From Adineta steineri (lineage: Eukaryota; Rotifera; Eurotatoria; Adinetida; Adinetidae), in assembly GCA_905250115.1 (NCBI GenBank), contig CAJNOI010000106.1:124001-188000 (forward strand): 64,000 nt of DNA. Reading direction: 5' to 3'. Shown piece after piece: positions 12,629 through 25,055 of this stretch. Position 1 is the first letter of the stretch; the number at the start of each line of letters is the position of its first letter. Position numbers and translations under genes: made by a program. The notes below the pieces were generated by a model, which was given only the letters and a program-made list of their open reading frames with translations, did not search any database and had not been told where the DNA came from.

Positions 12629-15600
12629 ACCTAGTTGTGAGAAAGTCATTCTCATCATCTGCATGAGTAAATCGTAGAATTAATCCAATATAAAAAAGTA
12701 CAAATCCAATAAGAGCCACAATTTTAAATAAATCCGTAAAATAACTTTTAAACTTCCAGATAATGTTATACTATCTAGGCTAAAAAACTATAATAATAAA
12801 AAAAGAAAATTGTAAATATTTTTTTCTATAGATTTGATTTTCTTACATAGTGAATTGTCTCAACTAACATAATTGAAACAAGTATGATTGTTAAAAATTT
12901 CAGTTTAATGAATAGATGTTATTGAAGCAGTTGGTGGTTGAAAATTAAATAAAAGTACATATGAAAAAAGTAATAGAAAAAAACAATAATTTAACTAAAA
13001 AGAAATTTTATAGATTTTATTTCAAGTGATAATATATATATACATACACAATGGTAACAATATTTCGTGTGTGGAGCTTGATGAAAATTTTTGAATTTCT
13101 GTATGTAACTATTTATTGGAGGATATTTAGTATATCGACGAGATGCAATTGAATATGGATCTGAATAATGTATACCATAGGGTTGTAAACTAAATATAGT
13201 ATAATATTTTTACCCTGAATTTTTAGTTAGGATACATAAGATCGTTCAGGGTCTTCGTCGTTTAATATCTAATTAAAATAAAAATAAAATCTTGTTAATT
13301 AATAGATCGTGATAATATTTTCTATTCGTTTATATTTCTTAGAATTTAAATCAAAAACATTATCAATATTTATCCAGAGCAGAAGCTTGCGTTTTTGTTG
13401 AAAATTGTGTTAGTATTACTGATGATAATCGGCGATAAATTTTTGTTTTTGCTTAGGACTAGTAGATTTCCTTTTTATTCGTGCAAGATTTTGTTGTAAA
13501 TACGTTCTTAAATTCTTTTTTTTCTGATCTTAAATCTTTCGCACACTCAATAACTAAAGAGTGGCATTTTGCTATTCGATATGTGATATGAAATTGATTT
13601 GTGCGTATCCTCCTGCTAATATTAGAATAAATATCTGCTATGAGTACTTATATAAAAACAACATTGTTTTTAAAAATTTCAATTTATAAAATAATAAAAG
13701 AGACTAGAGACTGTATACATATGATCTCAATTCAGTTACTGTATAAAATATAAAATGTAAATCTATTTTAGAAGAAAGATATAATTGTGTAGAATGATTT
13801 CTGATTCTACTCCTCATCTCAATAAAAATAATGTTATGTTAATAATGCAATATTTTAATTAGAAATTCCGAATAACTAGAAATATAAATGAAATTGGTTT
13901 GAACTAATATAGATCGTCATTTTCAATATTTCTATGTCTCAATAATTATACTTTCAGTCAATTCTTAAAAAAGACTATTTACTATATACTCAAATTGTCG
14001 CTGAAATTTCATTTTATATCTATCTATTAATGTAAAGATTGAAATAATAATAACTAACCGTTGGAGGATTTTAATACTTGACAAAAGGTGGTGCCAGAAG
14101 ACCAAGTGAAAAAATTGCAATAGCCATAGCTATTTCTTTGCGTTTATTTGATTGTTTGGGATGAATATTATGACACCATATATTATTAATAGCTTGAGCA
14201 CAACATGGTGTTGCAATAAATAATTTATCTTGTGCATCAGCAGCAACCTTAAATATATAAATTTCAAGAAAAATAAGTTTTTTTTTAAAGAAAAATAAAA
14301 TTATTTAATATACTTGAAGACAAGTGACATTTCCATAAAGTTCTATTCGTTGTAAAACTATTTGACCTGCTTGATCAGTATTATTTTTTTTCACATTTTT
14401 TGATACATGCAATAGCATATTCTTCAAAATATTTTGCATTTTTCTCATAAGTATCTTTTAAATCAGCATATGCAGTTCCATGAAAATATTCTTTTAAAAT
14501 TTTTGTTGCAATCAATGCAGCACATATTCGATATTTCATATGACTTAAAAAGACTTGAGCCATTTCAGTATGATTCATAAGTATTGCCCATATAAATAAA
14601 TCTCGCATTATATAATCAAAAACTATTTCTTTATTTGCTTTATCGTGTTGGTCAAAGTTTCGAGGATTTGTTTGAATTTGTACCATTAAACCCCATGATG
14701 ATCGATACTAAACCCCATTATCATATGAATTAAAGTATAATTTATTCATATAATCACCAATCAATGTAGTAAGAACATCGTTTAGCTCTTCAGTTGTACG
14801 AATATGTTTTCCAACAACATCGTTCGATTCAATAAATGCATTTAATTGAGTTTTATCACTATTCTATAAATAGATAACACATTGATATTTTTTTTAATTT
14901 GTAAATATATATTACCACAGCTTCATTGCTGTACAATCGTTGGAGAAATTTTCTATATCGATAAATTGGGCGAAGGGATGTATCATCATCAATGAATATA
15001 TTATTCTCAAAGAATATGTTACTTGGATCAATAGCCAATTTAAAAAATATATACACAAATTCTGGTAAATCCCGTTTTAAAGCAATCAAAAAGACTTCTT
15101 CTTTGTTCTAAACAAAAGAAAGAACAACATGGATACAATATTATTCAAACAAAAGAAAAATTAAGAAAATGATGGAGAATAGGAATACAAACGATCTTAT
15201 GCGTACAATTTAACTATTTGGGTAATAAAATAAGTTCAAGGTTTTTCTTAAAGTCATGTCACTATTATCAGTTTCTCTAGAATATCCAAAATAATTTAAC
15301 ATACATATAAAGTAGAAGAATTAATCCTAGAAAAGTTAATATCTTAATATATATATGTTTCAATTTTGAGAAATTATGTTGCTAACATATGATTTTATCT
15401 ATATATCCTTTAAAAATCAATCATTCTTACTAGAATATTATCTAATGAATTTTGAAGAATTAATTCTTTTGCAACATCAGCACAATTCCAATCCATTGCT
15501 AATTGTAATAATTGTGATCTTTGTGAATCTGCATGATGACGTTTAGTATCTACAGTTGTTGGCGGTTTAGAGTTTCGTTCATGCTGTTCGCTCAGATCAT

Positions 15601-16441
15601 ATTGATTATTTTCTTTTCTTTCTAAATATTTTTGATGTGCTAACACAAATCGAATTATTAAAAAGAAAATCTTGTATCATATAATTAACTTACATTTACA
15701 AACAGTACGAAAAATTGTTTCTGATAAATTATCATCTGAATTTAGATTGAATACAGCTATACCAGAACGAACAGCAGGTTGAAGACAATACATAACTTGT
15801 CGAAGTATTTCACCGAATTTATTTGATTTTGCATCTTTTGGAGTATGGTTTGATATATCATTTGACTTCTTTCCTTTACTAAGATCATCATCATGTGATA
15901 TGAGAAGATCAAGATCTTTTCTAAGTCGTTCATCATATTTTTCAAATATTCCTTTAAGCCTTTAAATAAAAATTATATAAAATAGTTCTAGAGAATGAAT
16001 TAAACGTTTATTTATTTATTTACGTATTGCGAGATGCATCTAGTTGAACTTCAAAATATGTATGGATACTAAAAAGATTATGTAATTAAAATACAAAACA
16101 ATTAATTTAATATTAATTTTTTACCCTATTTTTGAACTATTTGTATTGTCACTTGTCCGTGAAAAAGCTGTAACTGAAGGTGCTTTATTAATTTCACCAA
16201 TTTCATATGGATATTGAGGATATTTAGTAGCTACATCGAATTTTTTTGTATATAACAATCAACGTTTGAGAAAGCCAGCAACACGGCCACTGCCCTATTT
16301 AGATTATATTACAATTGTACAAAAGATTTTTGTTTATTTTACTTACATCAATAATAAGAACAGGGATATTATCACGTAAATCATAATATATATTTGTTAT
16401 GGTATCTTTGCCACCTTCAACCACAATAGTAACAACAGGAA
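12629..16441 (-). pseudogene. TRPM: TRPM-type cation channel pseudogene, truncated at both ends
   Basis: Exon remnants in TRPM order on the minus strand. SLOG-domain end at 16441-16347 (VVTIVVEGGKDTITNIYYD) and 16294-16127 (GSGRVAGFLKR). Helical linker exons at about 15945-15701 and 15646-15420 (LLQLAMDWNCADVAKELILQ), 15110-14912 and 14862-14381 (RDLFIWAILMNHTEMAQVF). Pre-membrane exon near 14250-14055 (GLLAPPFVKY). Membrane exons near 13200-13035, 12960-12845 and 12785-12629 (ALIGFVLFYIGLILRF, resembling an S2-S3 segment). Family knowledge: TRPM proteins are tetrameric calcium-permeable channels. Disablements: in-frame TGA at 16259-16261, TAG at 14709-14711, TAA at 14071-14073, and TAA at 12905-12907 followed by a frameshift. 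The start, the rest of the SLOG region and the pore are absent. Most splice sites remain, so the decay is recent. Confidence 0.8.
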
Positions 16442-17159
16442 CTATAAATAGAGAGAAAACGGTGAAGAATTAAATATTAATTTCAAATAATGTCAATTAT
16501 TGTTATAGATTTTAATTAATTTCCAAGGATTAGAGTATGTCGAATTAAATTCAAATTCTAATTAATAGTAAAAGCTAAGTATGATTTAACTAATATATGA
16601 TTACTGTGAAGATTATCTAAACAGTGCTTTACACACCATTATGAATTACAGAAAAAGCGAATCACATATTTGTGAAAACAACTTCATGAAAGGTATTGAG
16701 AGTGCACTTTAAATTTACAATATTTATTTCATAAAAGATTTTAGCTCGACATTAAAAATTAAGAGGAAGAATAACCTTTTTGAGAACATTGTTTAAGTCA
16801 AAAATATTTCATTCTAGTGTTACGTTCTTGTAAAAACCTAAAATTCTTTGTTAAAATTGAAAATTTTTTATACGCAAAATCAAAGTAATATGAGTAAGTC
16901 TTTTATGCTATCTGATGCAATAAATACCTATTTCTCCAATAACTACTGACTGATTCATTTTGTTGTGACCGAATTTTTTTCGTTAGTACAGCATTCATTA
17001 TAATATAAATAATTACCTATTTCTAGACTTGTCTATATAAAAACTGAGATTAATATGATGATTTGTAAAGTTCGTTAATTAACCATTTCTCGTCGGCTAT
17101 TTGAAAAATACCGTATTCCCGTACAGCAAAATGTTGCCATTTGGTAACATTTGGCCGGA
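16442..17159. other. Gene-free spacer upstream of the TRPM pseudogene
   Basis: The expected TRPM amino-terminal exons are not visible here on the minus strand. The sequence is AT-rich with no repeat or RNA gene that I can support. Confidence 0.4.
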
Positions 17160-17690
17160 AAGAGTTAATTCATAATAGTCATTGTCGGATTCGTTAGATC
17201 AATCTAACCTTCAATAAATAATAATATATGCGATAAAAAAATAAAGAGAAATACCCAGATTCAGTTTGCAATAACGTCCATTTTTACAATAATACCCATT
17301 ACTGGTTTCGTTAGATTAAAATAACCTTCAATGAATAATAATACATGTAATCAAGAAACAAAATAAGGGACAAATAAAAAATACCTTAATCCACTTTATT
17401 GTATCAACTGTTTTCGTCGTCATAAACGTTGTTGAATTCCTTAGATTAAGTTGACTTTTCATGAATATTAATATGTTCAATTGATAAAATCAAGAATAAT
17501 AATAGTACAATAAAATATCCACATCCATTTCATAATACGATGTCTTTTTTCCATAACACTCATTGTTGGATTCTTTTATTAACTGTTCCTTAAACAAATA
17601 GTAATACACACAATAAGAATAGTAGAGAAAATATTAAATATCATTGCCATATGCTTTATAATATATTGATCATGAATCAGGAAGTACATA
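17160..17690. repeat. Degenerate ~125-bp tandem repeat
   Basis: Four or more units are recognisable. Starts near 17178 (CATTGTCGGATTCGTTAGAT), 17296 (CATTACTGGTTTCGTTAGAT), 17426 (CGTTGTTGAATTCCTTAGAT) and 17562 (CATTGTTGGATTCTTTTATT) are followed by similar AATAATAATA-rich stretches. Spacing is 118-136 bp. The copies are well diverged, so the array is old. Confidence 0.6.
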
Positions 17691-17869
17691 CGAAATACAT
17701 TCAATAGACGCAATTGAAAGAATATGTGTATTTATTCATAAAAGAATTGATCTTCACCATAATAAATATTGCTGTATCTTTTAGGAGATGGTGACTTTGA
17801 ATCAACAAAAAATATGCTGAATACATGTAATATATATCAATCAAAATAATATTTTCATTTGTTTTATAA

Positions 17870-18159
17870 TACCCATGTAAAAAAGTTGTAAAAATCATGA
17901 TTTTTATAGGAAATCCGATGAGAAATCGATTTAAATGGCACGATTTTCATAGCTAGGTAATCGGTTAAATTGAAAAAATTAACTAAAATCGATTAAAATC
18001 CTACGATATTTAATTTTTCGTAATATAATAATTGATTTTAATTGATTTTATACAACAATTTAATCGATTACCAAGCTATGAAAATCGTGCCATTTAAATC
18101 GATTTTTCATCAGATTTCTCATAAAAATCATGATTTTCACAGCTTTTTTTACATGGGTA
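17870..18159. mobile_element. Palindromic MITE, about 290 bp, flanked by TA
   Basis: The left arm starts TACCCATGTAAAAAAG and the right arm ends CTTTTTTTACATGGGTA. The arms pair for roughly 110-120 bp with few mismatches, including the shared core ATTTAAATCGATTT. The central spacer is short and AT-rich. Ends within TA suggest a Tc1/mariner-type target, which is inference. No coding capacity. Confidence 0.75.
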
Positions 18160-21100
18160 CTGTTTATATTCATTATAATTACCATGACTTTAGTCTTTAG
18201 AATATTGTGATACTGTATGAAGTAGAAGATACTAAATACGTAGAGGAGATAATAAATAAAGAATAGTACGATACGTTACACAACATTCATCGTTTGTAGT
18301 GCATATACGATTGCTGCAGTTTTTAGACTATTTTGATCTTAGACCAACAGAAATAAAACGTTAACTTGATATACTGTATAGCATCTTGTTTTTGAGTCAT
18401 AACAACGGGCATTGAACTGTTCACAGTTATATCAATTTGAATAAACTAGAGATCATTGAGGCAATTAGATAAATAACAAGTAAAAGAGTATCTTGAGTTG
18501 TTGTTATATATTGCTTGCATTTATCAATGTGCAACATAGAAAACCAGAATATTGCTGAATATTTGTTTGATGTGACAATGTTTGTTTTACCATTAGGAGA
18601 AAATAGATGAAGTCGAGGTTTTACTCAAGATAAAGTTTTGGTACATAGTTTATTGTATAAGGTTATTTAAGATGAGTATCTGGTTGTGATACTTTAGCAA
18701 ACTAATATGAATGATAAAATAATTGCAGAAATATGCAGTAATAATAATTTAAAAAATAATGATAGATGCCTGAAACAGATAATATCTTACTGTATTATTT
18801 GGATGAATGAAAGAGTGTATAGAACAATGAAAAGAATAAATATTTTTTTATATTTGACCTACTTAAACTAACCACAACTTGTACGAGTAATATTAGTATA
18901 CGATTAAAGAGTATGAGGACGACATATCTGCACTTAATCACATAAAAAGAAAAGCACATGTAGATGTACGTGTAACGGAACGAGTGATCGTTCATACTCT
19001 ATATACCCGAATGAATGAACAATGAACAATGAACAACTATATATATTTATATACATCATCAACGAGGTCAATCGGCCGAAACAGAAAGTAAGAGTAAAAA
19101 AAAAAAGAAGCTAAATAATAGGAAGTGATCTATGTATATATGTATGCATAGTGGTCATGTTCGATCAAGTATATGTAAGAGGTAGTGATGGATGGAATCT
19201 GTCACAGTACAAAAAGGTGTATTTGAGAAAAAAGAGTATAGAATGAATATGGATTAAGAATATTGATAGAAAAGTATTTAAGATAAATTGAATTGTGTTC
19301 TTTACGTCAATTTAAATAGCTATATCATTCCAGTATTAACCGATACTACTGTCCAGTTTATACTGTGTTTTTTTTGGATGATAAAATAAATAGCACACAA
19401 TATATAATTGTTTATTTAGAAATACATGTATGTAGTTTTATTGGAGAAAAAAAATATTTGTTTTTGGCCTATGAAACGTCTATGCTATTTCATTCAAAAT
19501 CAATTTATAGCATCAGTTAATATGAAAACAATCTATGTAAAAGTAATACTTAATTTGATTAAAGAGTATATCGTATAGTTTTTCAATTAAGATACTTAAG
19601 TTATGATTTTTTTGCTAGATCTTATAAATTTTTCGAGTTGAAAGTTGTTTCGATTATATTATATGGTGAACATAGAATCAAATATCTTTATAATCCTATT
19701 AAAATCGGTTTTATATATAAGATCATTATAAATTTCGATATTCAAACGTATCTATCCTACCAATCTCATATGTAATATAACAAAAAAAAGTATATTTGAA
19801 TTACTATATAATCGTAAGAATTGACTTTTAACTTTCAAATGTAATGCATTTAATTTGAACTTTTTCATATATAAATATATTTTTAAGTATCACCTCGGTC
19901 AACATATCTCTTTATTGCACATTGAAGAATATTTGGTTTCATTATTGTCCATTGACAACGAATATAAATCAAAGACACAAAGGAGTAATAGTATAAAAGA
20001 ACAGTAAAGAAATAAAATCCAATAGAATAGGTGAATAATGAAAGCAAGATATAAACGAAAGAATATCGTTCATCGATCATTATTTTATCTTGTCATATAC
20101 TTTATATCTTTGCAATTATATTCAAAGGATAAACTACACGAACAAAAGAGCAACAATAAATAAGAAAAAATATACTCGAGTAATACAGACAAATAAAGAA
20201 AGGGCAGTGTTTGTGTTCTTGTATTAATAACCAGAAAGAATAGAATATCTTCTCAATACATCAGTCACATCTTTTTTTTGTTATTTTCTCATTAAACAAT
20301 ACATGGCTCGTATCATTGACGTATGAAAATATGAATAGATATTTAAGTATTTCATATTATACCATAATTAGCTGAAGATGATATTTCTATCGATATTCAA
20401 CTATAATTGAAGTATAATAAGAAAAAAAATATTTATTTTAATTATAAATATAATCTACAATTGATTTTTCTATCACGGTAGAATTTTTTTTTTTATGTAA
20501 TTGTAGTTTTCCGGTTTGAGTTTCTCTATAAATAAAATAGAATAAAGAGAAAAAAATTGAATTCGATTATAAATTTAAATTAAGATAGGATTATTATATC
20601 ACTGCGGCAAAAAAACTAGAATAGAATTATTATTTGAATTATTGTATTTTATGTAAGAGTTGCTCTCAAGCAGTAGTATGATAGATTAAAAAAATATTTT
20701 GTTTACTTTATACTTATATTTTAGATTAATACTGTGCTATAACTACAGCAAAGACCTAAACAAATCTTTAACTTTTTCGCTTTAATCTTTTAGAATTATT
20801 TTCGAAATAAATTTATTCAGTTGCATTTATGTAGTCCTCCGCGAGTTTTCTTTTTTTTTTTCTTTCTTTCTTCCTGTCTCGACGTTTACATTCAAAATGG
20901 TCATTTTTCTTATGGGATGATCTCAGCAATGGAACATCAGAAAATAGTCGTTTAAACGTGAGATTAACATTTCAACATTAAACTGATTTCACACGTTTTT
21001 CGATTTTCAAGAGGACGTTTAGTTCGTTTACAGGAAGCGTCACAAAAATACGACTTTGACTTTTGTAAATTTCGAGATAATTAAAACGAAAAACAAAAGC

Positions 21101-22783
21101 AAAAGTTAGGCGCCATTTTTCTCTAGCACCTGTTTTACAGCTGACAGTGCAGCTGATAATAGATAATGAATCACCTAGATAATTTTGTGAACATCTTAAA
21201 ATCGTTATTTCGAAATTCTGCTATTCGCATCGCATTTCGTAGTCGAGTACAACTCGAATACCTTCTAGTTATATTTGTGAAATGCTTATTTATTTATTCA
21301 TGATTAATAAGAATATATGAGAGATAGTTGTTTAAAATAATCTAATAGCACTATATGATGACTCATTATAGATATTTTAGTTGAAATTTCTTTCATCTTA
21401 GTTCATGTCTATTCATCACTTTGAAATTTGTCTTATGTAGTACTGATAACCTTTTGATAAGCAAACAAATTATATATTTTTATTTATTTCATTCTATATA
21501 TCTTGTCCTATTAGTTTGAAAATAATTTTTGCAGTTTGTACGGTTAATTAATCACCATTTTATAAAGCAGATGTATATAAATAATTCGTTTATCAATAAT
21601 AAAAAAGTAATCAACTTTAGGAAATTTAAACAAAGTATTATTTTCAGTTGACATTTATCATACATGATTATATTTAATTCTAACTAGCTGAAATCTTAAA
21701 GTTTGGAGTATTTAAATAATTATGAAACTTCATTGGATTTGATATGTTAAGACTTGTTTGTAATTATTCAAATACAAAAAACCTTCAACTAGTTTTATTT
21801 ACAAAGAAAATAATAATATATTTTGAATCAAAATATTGTCGTATATATAGTTACTCACTGATCAACAAGTCTAACATGACATATTAATCATAAATAGCTT
21901 TTGAATAGAAGCAATAATTGAACATGACGATATATTTTTAGAGTGATATATAATTGATCAGTACACTTCGTTGACTTTTTACATATACATATATATTCTG
22001 TTCTCTTAACTCACTTCTTTGTCTTTTCTGAATGGTTTATTCACATTGAACTTTGCTTTGAGCGCTATAATAGAGTATATCCTAATAGAAATAGATCGCA
22101 TTAAATATGTAAATTTATTACCAAGAATGCATCTCTCAATCGAGATACTTTAGATGATATACATATAGGTCCAAACTCAAAATAATTTGACTTAATGAAT
22201 TTAAAATATTGAATAATAGTTCATTTAATATATTTATTCTCCTTTTGCAATCTAATATAAAAGATTAATAAATATTAGATCTATGTAAACAAGATTTCAT
22301 TTGTATCTCTAACAGATAATTTCGTTGAAAAAATATAAAAAAAAGTAATCGCTTGCTCACTTACTCTACTCAATTTTTTCATTCTGTCCCATTAGTTCGC
22401 TATGAATAGAAGGTAGGATTTTATCTCTTGTAGACAACGTGCTATTGTAACAGAACGAAAAAAAACTAATGTAAACGATCGCTTTTCAATCAACTCCTGC
22501 TAACAGTAGAGTCTTCATTTTCTTTTTCTTTGCGAATTTCTTTCGTTACTTCTTATACATATATCACGAGAATGATTTATTTTTACTAGGTATTAGAGAT
22601 TGAAATAGAATCTATTTGAATTTGATTAATATCTATTTTCCTATCAGTTTTGATCTTTGTTAAAAATAATAAAAATGCATTGGCTCAAATAAGAAACTTA
22701 TCGATTTGATTATATGTGTCACATGATTACATTTTTTAATTGACACACTTATAATAATTTGACAAAGATTACAGAAGCATATT
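18160..22783. other. Long gene-poor AT-rich region
   Basis: About 4.6 kb without a supportable exon, tRNA or transposase. Short open frames (for example on the minus strand at 18795-18995 and 19883-20080) have no domain, no splice context and AT-driven composition. A pyrimidine tract lies near 20847-20880. Confidence 0.5.
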
Positions 22784-22830
22784 GGGTGGGTGCGTGTGTA
22801 GTCTTGATCTCTCCTCTACACTCACATCCT
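22784..22830. repeat. Telomere-like hairpin, copy a
   Basis: G-rich arm GGGTGGGTGCGTGTGTAG, spacer containing TTGATCTCTC, C-rich arm CTACACTCACATCCT. It lies about 110 bp upstream of the orphan exon at 22.9 kb. Confidence 0.6.
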
Positions 22831-22924
22831 TGATTTCTTGAGTATTTATCAATATCGTGTTGCACCATTTCAATTGAAAGATTCATCTAAAATTGGCTAA
22901 GGAAAAGTCTTAGTATTTTTTAGT

Positions 22925-23145
22925 AGATCAATCTCCGAATAATATCGACTACAGATGTTCTAATGCAACAATCTCATTGGTTTACTGATCTTTTACGTTC
23001 TATGCCGGTTTATAAAGACTTATCAGCGATCGTTTTGGATAAAATTATTAATTGTATTAATTGTCTAATGAGTTTAATTAAAGCTAAACAACAAGAAGAA
23101 AAATTAATGAATGAAAAACAATATTTTACTTCACGAACTACTTAA
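22925..23145 (+). pseudogene. Orphan terminal exon of an unrecognised helical protein
   Basis: After an acceptor-like TTTTTAGTAG the frame stays open for about 72 codons to a TAA at 23143-23145. The peptide begins INLRIISTTDV and includes WFTDLLRSMPVYKDLS, then a helical, Lys/Glu/Gln-rich tail (LIKAKQQEEKLMNEKQ). It reads like the last exon of a larger helical protein, but no upstream exons are present. Telomere-like hairpins bracket it at 22784-22830 and 23249-23325. It could instead be a short gene starting at Met 22963. I do not recognise the family. Confidence 0.35.
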
Positions 23146-23248
23146 TTCTTGTTTGAAAGTCTATTTTCATTATGTGAAGTTATGATACAAAAGTTGGTTT
23201 TTATTAAACAAAAAAAAAATGAAATGAAACTCGTTTATTACCAAAACT

Positions 23249-23325
23249 GAGGGTGTGGGTGCGAGTATGAGTATAGGTGTGGTTTTCTAATATTCGCTTA
23301 CACTCACATCTACACCTACATCCTC
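23249..23325. repeat. Telomere-like hairpin, copy b
   Basis: The left arm begins GAGGGTGTGGGTGCGAG and the right arm, reverse-complemented, begins GAGGATGTAGGTGTAGATG. They align over about 31 bp with scattered mismatches. The spacer contains TTCTAATATTCGC, close to the TCTAATTCGC of the copy at 43081. Confidence 0.7.
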
Positions 23326-23458
23326 AAGACGTACAGTGTTAGTCACAACAAAATCCATGTTATATCGCCAAAACTTTCTTTTATATTGAGATGTAGCATT
23401 AGAATTCAAGAATATGTATTTAAAAACATTTAAAAGTGTCGAAGTCAATTGTTCATTT

Positions 23459-24046
23459 ACTCAGCACCGGATCATATGTCACTGGTGTTGCTACTGTGTT
23501 TATCGGGTAATGAGTATTCAAACCCAAGCGTCTTTTACGCATCACGAGAAAGACCTGACCAATCAATAAAAGACCAACAATCGCAGCGATAATAATAAAA
23601 ATAGGAAACCAACTGATTTGTCTGGCTATAATATTCTGCGATGTCGACGTATACCACCAGTCTGAGTTAGAGTCATCTTTTGGACGTGATTTCCAAACGT
23701 CATTGGGTGTGCCTAAAAATAATTGTATATAACGTATGCTTATGTCATATATTTCTCGACTCTGTATGGTTGTCGTATATCAGCATCTGTCGACTACTGT
23801 ATTATGGATCATTTGGAATACTGCTAATCTACAAATCTTTACATATATTTAAGACTTACAGTTAAATAGAAACCATTGTTTGTCTATTCTTTCATACGAT
23901 GATAGAGAATAACTTGGCTCTATTCGAGAACATTTAAATGAACGTCCATCTAAAAATATCAAATTATTTTTCAAATATTTATACACGAATAGCCTGATTT
24001 TACACAAACCTGAATCTGTTAATATCTGTAGACTTTCTTTGCTCAT
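23459..24046 (-). CDS. Single-pass membrane protein, carboxy-terminal exons
   Basis: Three exons read on the minus strand: about 24046-24011, 23958-23863 and 23712-23459. They join in frame through donors GTTTGT and GTAAGT. The protein has a Cys- and Ser-containing ectodomain piece (GRSFKCSRIEPSYSLSSYER, then FNCTPNDVWKSR). Next comes one clear transmembrane helix (WFPIFIIIAAIVGLLLIGQV). A basic stop-transfer (RKRR) and a short cytoplasmic tail ending PVTYDPVLSK follow. The topology suggests a type I receptor or adhesion protein, but no family is recognised. Met 24046 has no signal peptide, so it is probably internal. A further extracellular exon at about 25055-24833, cut by the assembly gap, may belong to the same gene. 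Confidence 0.6.
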
Positions 24047-24732
24047 TTATAGTTATTGATCAATCTAGAATAATAAAGGTAAATGGCAATGTCTTTATTG
24101 CATCTAACAAAAAACCACTTCACAGTTGCAATCTAATTTTTTGAATGATATACATTACCGTAGCGTAACAGATACGCATTATTTAGCACTAACAAGGGAA
24201 CATATTTAGGTGTTCAAGCTGTTATGGCACCATCTTTCGCACGTATATGTAGACTTCAATGAGGTGACAGGAAGCAAATTTATTAGAAGAAAAAGAAAAA
24301 TCATTGTAAAAGAGGATCTATGTACTCCAAAATTGTTTTTATATGTCTTAGACTTGACGTATACGAATTTAAGGATTTTGTTTTAATGTTATCTCCATAA
24401 AAATTAACTTTTGTAATATTTCATCAGAATATAAAGTCATTTTTTCTTATGATTACGATAATTTTTAAGTCATAATATGACTTTATGTCGTATCTCTTAA
24501 ATGAGAATAGTATCTTTTCTTTTGCCTGCTATGGAACTAAAATGTTGTCTATTTATATTTTATTACACAAAAAATAAAATAATAATTATTGAAATAATAA
24601 TAAACTTACTTGATAAAATGAATAAACTTAGCGAAAAATATGTTATTTTTATATGTGCACATTATTTATCTCTATTCTTTACTAGGAGTCATTGCACGTA
24701 AGCCACACCCAATTTGCCATAACGTTGCTCAA

Positions 24733-24832
24733 NNNNNNNNNNNNNNNNNNNNNNNNNNNNNNNNNNNNNNNNNNNNNNNNNNNNNNNNNNNNNNNNNNNN
24801 NNNNNNNNNNNNNNNNNNNNNNNNNNNNNNNN
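24733..24832. other. Assembly gap of 100 N
   Basis: A run of exactly 100 N, the conventional size for an unknown gap. It interrupts what looks like coding sequence on the minus strand. Confidence 0.99.
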
Positions 24833-25055
24833 GACAAAATCTCAGATTGAAACCCTAGTTTTAATTTTTCAGTGAATATTGTCGAATCAATCACACATTG
24901 AGTGATTTGGCTCATACTATTTGATACAAATAGTACGGACCGAAACTCTTCTATGGTTTTTACTAACTCAGTATGCTCGCTTGAATAAGATATAAATAAG
25001 TTACAACGAGAGAGGACACGACAGAAAGTTCCCTTGTAAAAGTACACTGAAAAAT
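24833..25055 (-). CDS. Probable extracellular exon running into the gap
   Basis: After an acceptor-like ATTTTTCAG on the minus strand, a frame of about 74 codons stays open into the N run. It begins VYFYKGTFCRVLSRCNLF and contains a Cys-bearing, threonine/serine-rich segment (SNSMSQITQCVIDSTIF). Strand and spacing fit the membrane protein whose tail lies at 23459-24046. Family not recognised. Confidence 0.35.

Noticed and set aside
14071-16261. In-frame stops in the TRPM exons taken as an alternative genetic code
   Set aside because: All three stop codons appear inside TRPM, while GALNT, MAPKAPK2, UBL4A and the subtilase use standard stops and have none internally.
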